From assembly GCA_038380795.1 (NCBI GenBank), contig CM076266.1, positions 34,360,145 to 34,424,144 of the forward strand: 64,000 bases of DNA, in the 5' to 3' direction. The translations under genes and the position numbers were made by a program. Shown piece after piece: positions 60,431 to 64,000 of the stretch; the stretch's first letter is position 1; every line of letters starts with the position of its first letter. Source of the stretch: Pyrocephalus nanus. Its lineage: Eukaryota; Chordata; Aves; Passeriformes; Tyrannidae. The notes below the pieces were generated by a model, which did no database searches, had not been told where the DNA came from, and was given only the letters and a program-made list of their open reading frames with translations.

Positions 60431-61203
60431 GCAAGGCAACAAAAAAATTAAGGGTAGAGTAGGTGGGAAAAAATAATATAAAAAAATTTAATGAGAACTT
60501 GCAATCACATTGTCTCAGGATAAGATTTCACCTTTGTAGAACTTACTCTAGAACACAGTCAGGGCTTCAGTACTTCCCAGTAAGATCCAAGCAAAAAATC
60601 TTTATGATATCTATCAGTTTTCCCTTTTAATTTCAGTGTGGTTGGCAAGTGAACAAGGTCAGCCTACAGTGGTGGAAGCCACTGTGTATAATGGGCTACA
60701 ACTGGATTTGTAACTCTTTGTAATTATTTTATCTATTTACTCCCTTATATTTCTTTCCCAGATATGTTTTAAGTATATTTTTTTAAAGCAAGAAGAAATA
60801 GTTTTTTAACAATTAAACAAACTATTCCAACTGTGTTGGAGGAGGTAAGAATAGGGAGGGAATTAGATAAATATAAATGTTTATAAAACATTTTTCAGTA
60901 ACATTTGCTGGCACAATTTCTTTGAAATCGATGACAAACTTGGGCATAGGATAACAAGAGCAAAACTAAAGTTCGGCTTTAAATATTTCCTCTAATACTT
61001 TTTCAGTATTATTTTTTTTAATACCTTTTGCTACTTTTAATTGAGACCTCAAGGGAAGGAAGCATATAATAATTTTTGGTAATGAGTCCACAGCCATGTT
61101 TTCTCTCTTCTGGTGTCACAGTAGCATGACTTATTTTGATGGTTTATGAAGAAGGAAAAAGATCTACTAAATCTGCTGTGTCAGGAAGAAGCAACAACAG
61201 CAA

Positions 61204-61228
61204 CAAACAAACAAACAAACAAACAAAA
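61204..61228. repeat. (AAAC)n microsatellite
   Basis: Six consecutive CAAA units preceded by AACAACAGCAACAA. It is likely polymorphic in length. Confidence 0.9.
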
Positions 61229-63002
61229 GGAATAAAAAGATTTTGCCGGTAAAATCCATTGTAATGGATAATAATGCGATAGTCAGTGGTTTCCCTATGC
61301 CTAAGGCCTTTGCAGCACTTCAAACAGAGCCTATTAGAGGAACCACGACTCTTTAAAGAATCTGAAAGTGAAGATCATGAGTGAACATAAAGTGGGAGTT
61401 CCCTGCACTGTGCCCCCTAGACCTGTTCTGCCAAAGATCTGGTATGTGGGTGTTCACAGGGGACCAGATCCTACATGAATGCATGTTTAGGACACAGGGG
61501 TCACCCTCATGTGAGAATTTGTGTCTCATGGGAATATTCTTTAAATTAGAATACTTCAGGGATAACAGTCCTGGTCTTGAATAGTGGAGGATCGGTTTCA
61601 AGGCAAGTGCAGAGCTCAGGCTTGACCCCTTGACATCACACAAGCTAGGAGAGGTCCCAGTATCTCTTTTTTTGGACCAAAAATGTTACTGATTAATTAT
61701 GAAGTCTTTCCTGATGCATATATTGCTGAACTGGATTTAGCTCCCAAGTCAAAAGGACAGCTGGTCTTGATATATCATTTGCAAGTAGAAATGAATGTGT
61801 TATTAATTGATAAAGAGTCTTTATTTCCCTTGATACTTGTGGATTTGAAGGCATATTTATGTAGATTTCTTCACAATCTGGTTACAGTGGTGACATTAAA
61901 TTATTTTAATTCCTACTGCTTTATATTCAAAAGTGTTTTGCAGTCTTCAGGTCACATTGACTTGAATGTCCACAGGTTATTTTTGAGTGTGCTGTGAAAG
62001 GTAAATTAAGAAAAACAAAGCAGTTCTTGGAATTATAGTAATTTTATATTCACTATGTAAGTTCTGTTCCATCCTAGAATCTTTTAAGTGTCCACTAACA
62101 AAAAAAGAAGAAATTGCTTCTCTGGGGAAGAGCAACAGTTAATGCCAGTTCAGTTTCTTGGTTTTTAATTTTTCTTGCTTTACAACTTCAACGTTATACA
62201 CAAAGAGAACAATAACTTATTGCTAGACTGTGATGCATCATAATAATGCAAGTTTAAAACTTTCTGGCATAAAACACAATAATATGCTTGCATTACCATC
62301 TGGTGTTGAAGTCTTAGGACAAAAGCTATAACATGAACGAGCAAAAGAGTTATGCCAATCTTTCATTTATGTAGAAATATTAGGAAAAGTTACCAATTTC
62401 TTGTTGGTTGTGTTTCCATAAAATAGTCTTTCCATTTCTTGAAAATCATTTTGAGCTTTCTACACACCAAACAAATGTCAGTAAGAAACTACTATGATTT
62501 TCCTGGTCAAATTAAAGCCTGTATTAATGCTCAGTATCCTGTTTCTGGTTCAGGTCTGAAAATAAACTTGTGCCATGTGCAATCAGTTACAGAGGTAAAG
62601 ACTTTATATGGTGGAATATATTCATTGTAGGGACCAAAATGTTTTGTGTTCTATATAGGCATGAGTTCATTGTCAATATTATATAAATAAATTTTGTAGA
62701 AGTCTTATTTGTGACTTTAAATATATTTAATTCAGTTCTTTAATATAGTCAAGTCAGGAGTTTAATCATTATGTTAAAAGTGTTTCTATGATTTTAATTT
62801 TGATTTTTATTAAATTCATAACTGTTTCTTTAGTTCAGTAGCACTTAAAAATATGTGGTATTGAACTGATTTGTATGGTGGTTTTTGTTCTCATATTCCA
62901 GAGCCAGAAAACTAATTTTAATATTTAATAAAAAAACCTGCTGATTATTAAGTAGATGTGCTTGTACTAGTAACAATATTGAATATACTATGCCAATGAG
63001 CT

Positions 63003-63016
63003 GCTGTAATTACAGC
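63003..63016. promoter_or_regulatory. Perfect 14-bp palindrome with TAATTA core
   Basis: GCTGTAATTACAGC is its own reverse complement and centres on TAATTA, the core of paired homeodomain sites. It sits in a locally complex stretch that also has GCTTTTATCAG. Function is unknown; this is a motif observation only. Confidence 0.2.
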
Positions 63017-63854
63017 TTCAGCTTTTATCAGACCTGAGCAGAAAAGTTGAGTTACTCTAACTTAGATCTGACTATGGCTGATGAAAATTACATGGCTTCA
63101 ACAAGATTATTTTTTGTGAAAAAGAACAAATTGTGAATACCTGATTTGTTATCTTATGTTTTCTGCCATTGTCTTCAAAGGAGAGATTAATTTGAATCAT
63201 GGATTCATTTTAAATAAATACATATGACTCTTTATAATGTCACACAAATATATTTGTATAATTATTTAGTATAAATCTCTCTCTCTTGTAACTTCATTTG
63301 CTTCCAGCTGTAGGCTCCACAACCATTGTGACTTGTGCTTTTGTCATTTTCAAGCAGCAATATTTAAGCTCACCATAGGGAAGAAAACATCAGAGCTGGG
63401 ATCCGCAGAGCTGTTTTCCAGTCCCTCGCATCATGATGCAGCTCTGCTGGGTACATTGACAGCTGTATTACTTCCCAAAGAAGTCTAAGGTTTGATGTTT
63501 GCTCTGTGAAGCCCTACATGTCCTTAGCAGTAGCAGTCAGTCCTCTGAGGAGCCCAGAGTGCCTGGAGAAAACAGAATTTCCCTTTTTTCTGCTTTTTGA
63601 AAATGTGTTTGACACTGTGAAAATCCAATTTTGGTGAATATTTCTAGGGAATTAGCAAGATGTAACGGCTGAAATAAGTCAAATTCCTATGGTTACTTTA
63701 AGATTAGAAGGTAAAACCTTTCTGGATTGGATGCTCAGGAGCAGAGGGGTTTGCTAATTAGATTTAATTTTGTCAGCCTGCAGTGCCTGATAAAATTCAA
63801 ATCAAATACTTTGTTGACATTATGAGCTATGTAAAGCAGTGCCAAACTGTAAAG

Positions 63855-63869
63855 AAAAAAAAAAAAAAA
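63855..63869. repeat. Poly-A homopolymer (15 A)
   Basis: An uninterrupted A run after GTAAAG. The upstream 100 bases look complex rather than repetitive. Confidence 0.9.
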
Positions 63870-64000
63870 GAAACAGATACTCTGCTTCTGGCTGCAGGTA
63901 CTTCCTGCCCAGCATTAATCTACCTCGTGACTGGGGATTTTATTCTTACTCTCTGTTTATCTCCATTGTTTCAACCTCGTTTGACTCAAGGTTTCTTCAC

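Larger units (their letters stand above)
53991..64000. other. Gene-free intergenic DNA with simple repeats
   Basis: The last 10 kb holds no recognised exon, RNA gene or sizeable transposon. It contains microsatellite tracts (55775-55793, 58160-58225, 61204-61228), A runs (60415-60430, 63855-63869), small hairpins (55791-55808, 57099-57120) and a perfect palindrome at 63003-63016. A short string at 58824-58840 (AGAATCATAGAATCAG) resembles a reverse CR1 terminus without a body. Open stretches here, such as minus 54361-54797 in two frames, overlap each other and look random. Confidence 0.6.

Noticed and set aside
1..64000. CRISPR array, bacterial operon, phage or other prokaryotic system
   Set aside because: There are no regularly spaced repeats with unique spacers and no long uninterrupted coding regions. 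Exon borders and CR1/SINE content show this is bird nuclear DNA.

Overview
The window is vertebrate nuclear DNA, almost certainly from a bird and probably a passerine. It is AT-rich and intron-dense with spliceosomal exon borders. It carries CR1 retrotransposon fragments and one SINE in which a tRNA-Ile-like head is joined to a CR1-type tail ending in TTCTGTGAT repeats. From memory that composite matches the songbird SINE TguSINE1. There are no bacterial operons, CRISPR arrays or functional RNA genes.

One protein-coding gene is supported: the 3' half of a ZNF385-family gene on the + strand, best matched to ZNF385D. Four coding exons are visible: 21172-21405, 23291-23469, 24834-24935 and 28961-29194 (ending in TGA). 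They join in frame with GT-AG borders and give about 249 residues. These comprise a Thr/Ser-rich linker, two C-x2-C-x12-H-x5-H zinc fingers of the U1/matrin type, a basic Pro/Lys segment, and an Ala/Pro-rich C-terminal tail ending in FAPY. Upstream exons, with the start codon and the N-terminal finger(s), lie before the window. Positions 1-21171 are one large intron (or its 3' portion) with no further coding exon that I could recognise.

Layout: 1-21171 intron with a SINE at about 4954-5098, an ancient L3/CR1-like relic at about 19100-19985 (minus sense) and AT-rich, homeodomain-motif-rich patches. 21172-29194 holds the four exons and three introns (1.9, 1.4 and 4.0 kb). From 29195 there is 3' UTR of uncertain length, with candidate AATAAA signals at 30876, 32995 and 33033. 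The remaining ~31 kb is gene-free: a degraded 1.2-kb CR1 (44208-45367, minus), two short CR1 3' fragments (52750-52865 plus; 53781-53990 minus), two unclassified GC-richer islands (40375-40865 and 52980-53300), and many A/T homopolymers and AAAC/AAAT microsatellites.

I found no convincing new biological system. The points most worth checking are perfect palindromes in homeodomain-type motif clusters (15372-15387, 63003-63016), the donor-like start of the terminal exon, the 15-bp word shared by the two GC-richer islands, and the ancient LINE relic 1.2 kb upstream of an exon. All regulatory suggestions are inference from motifs read by eye.
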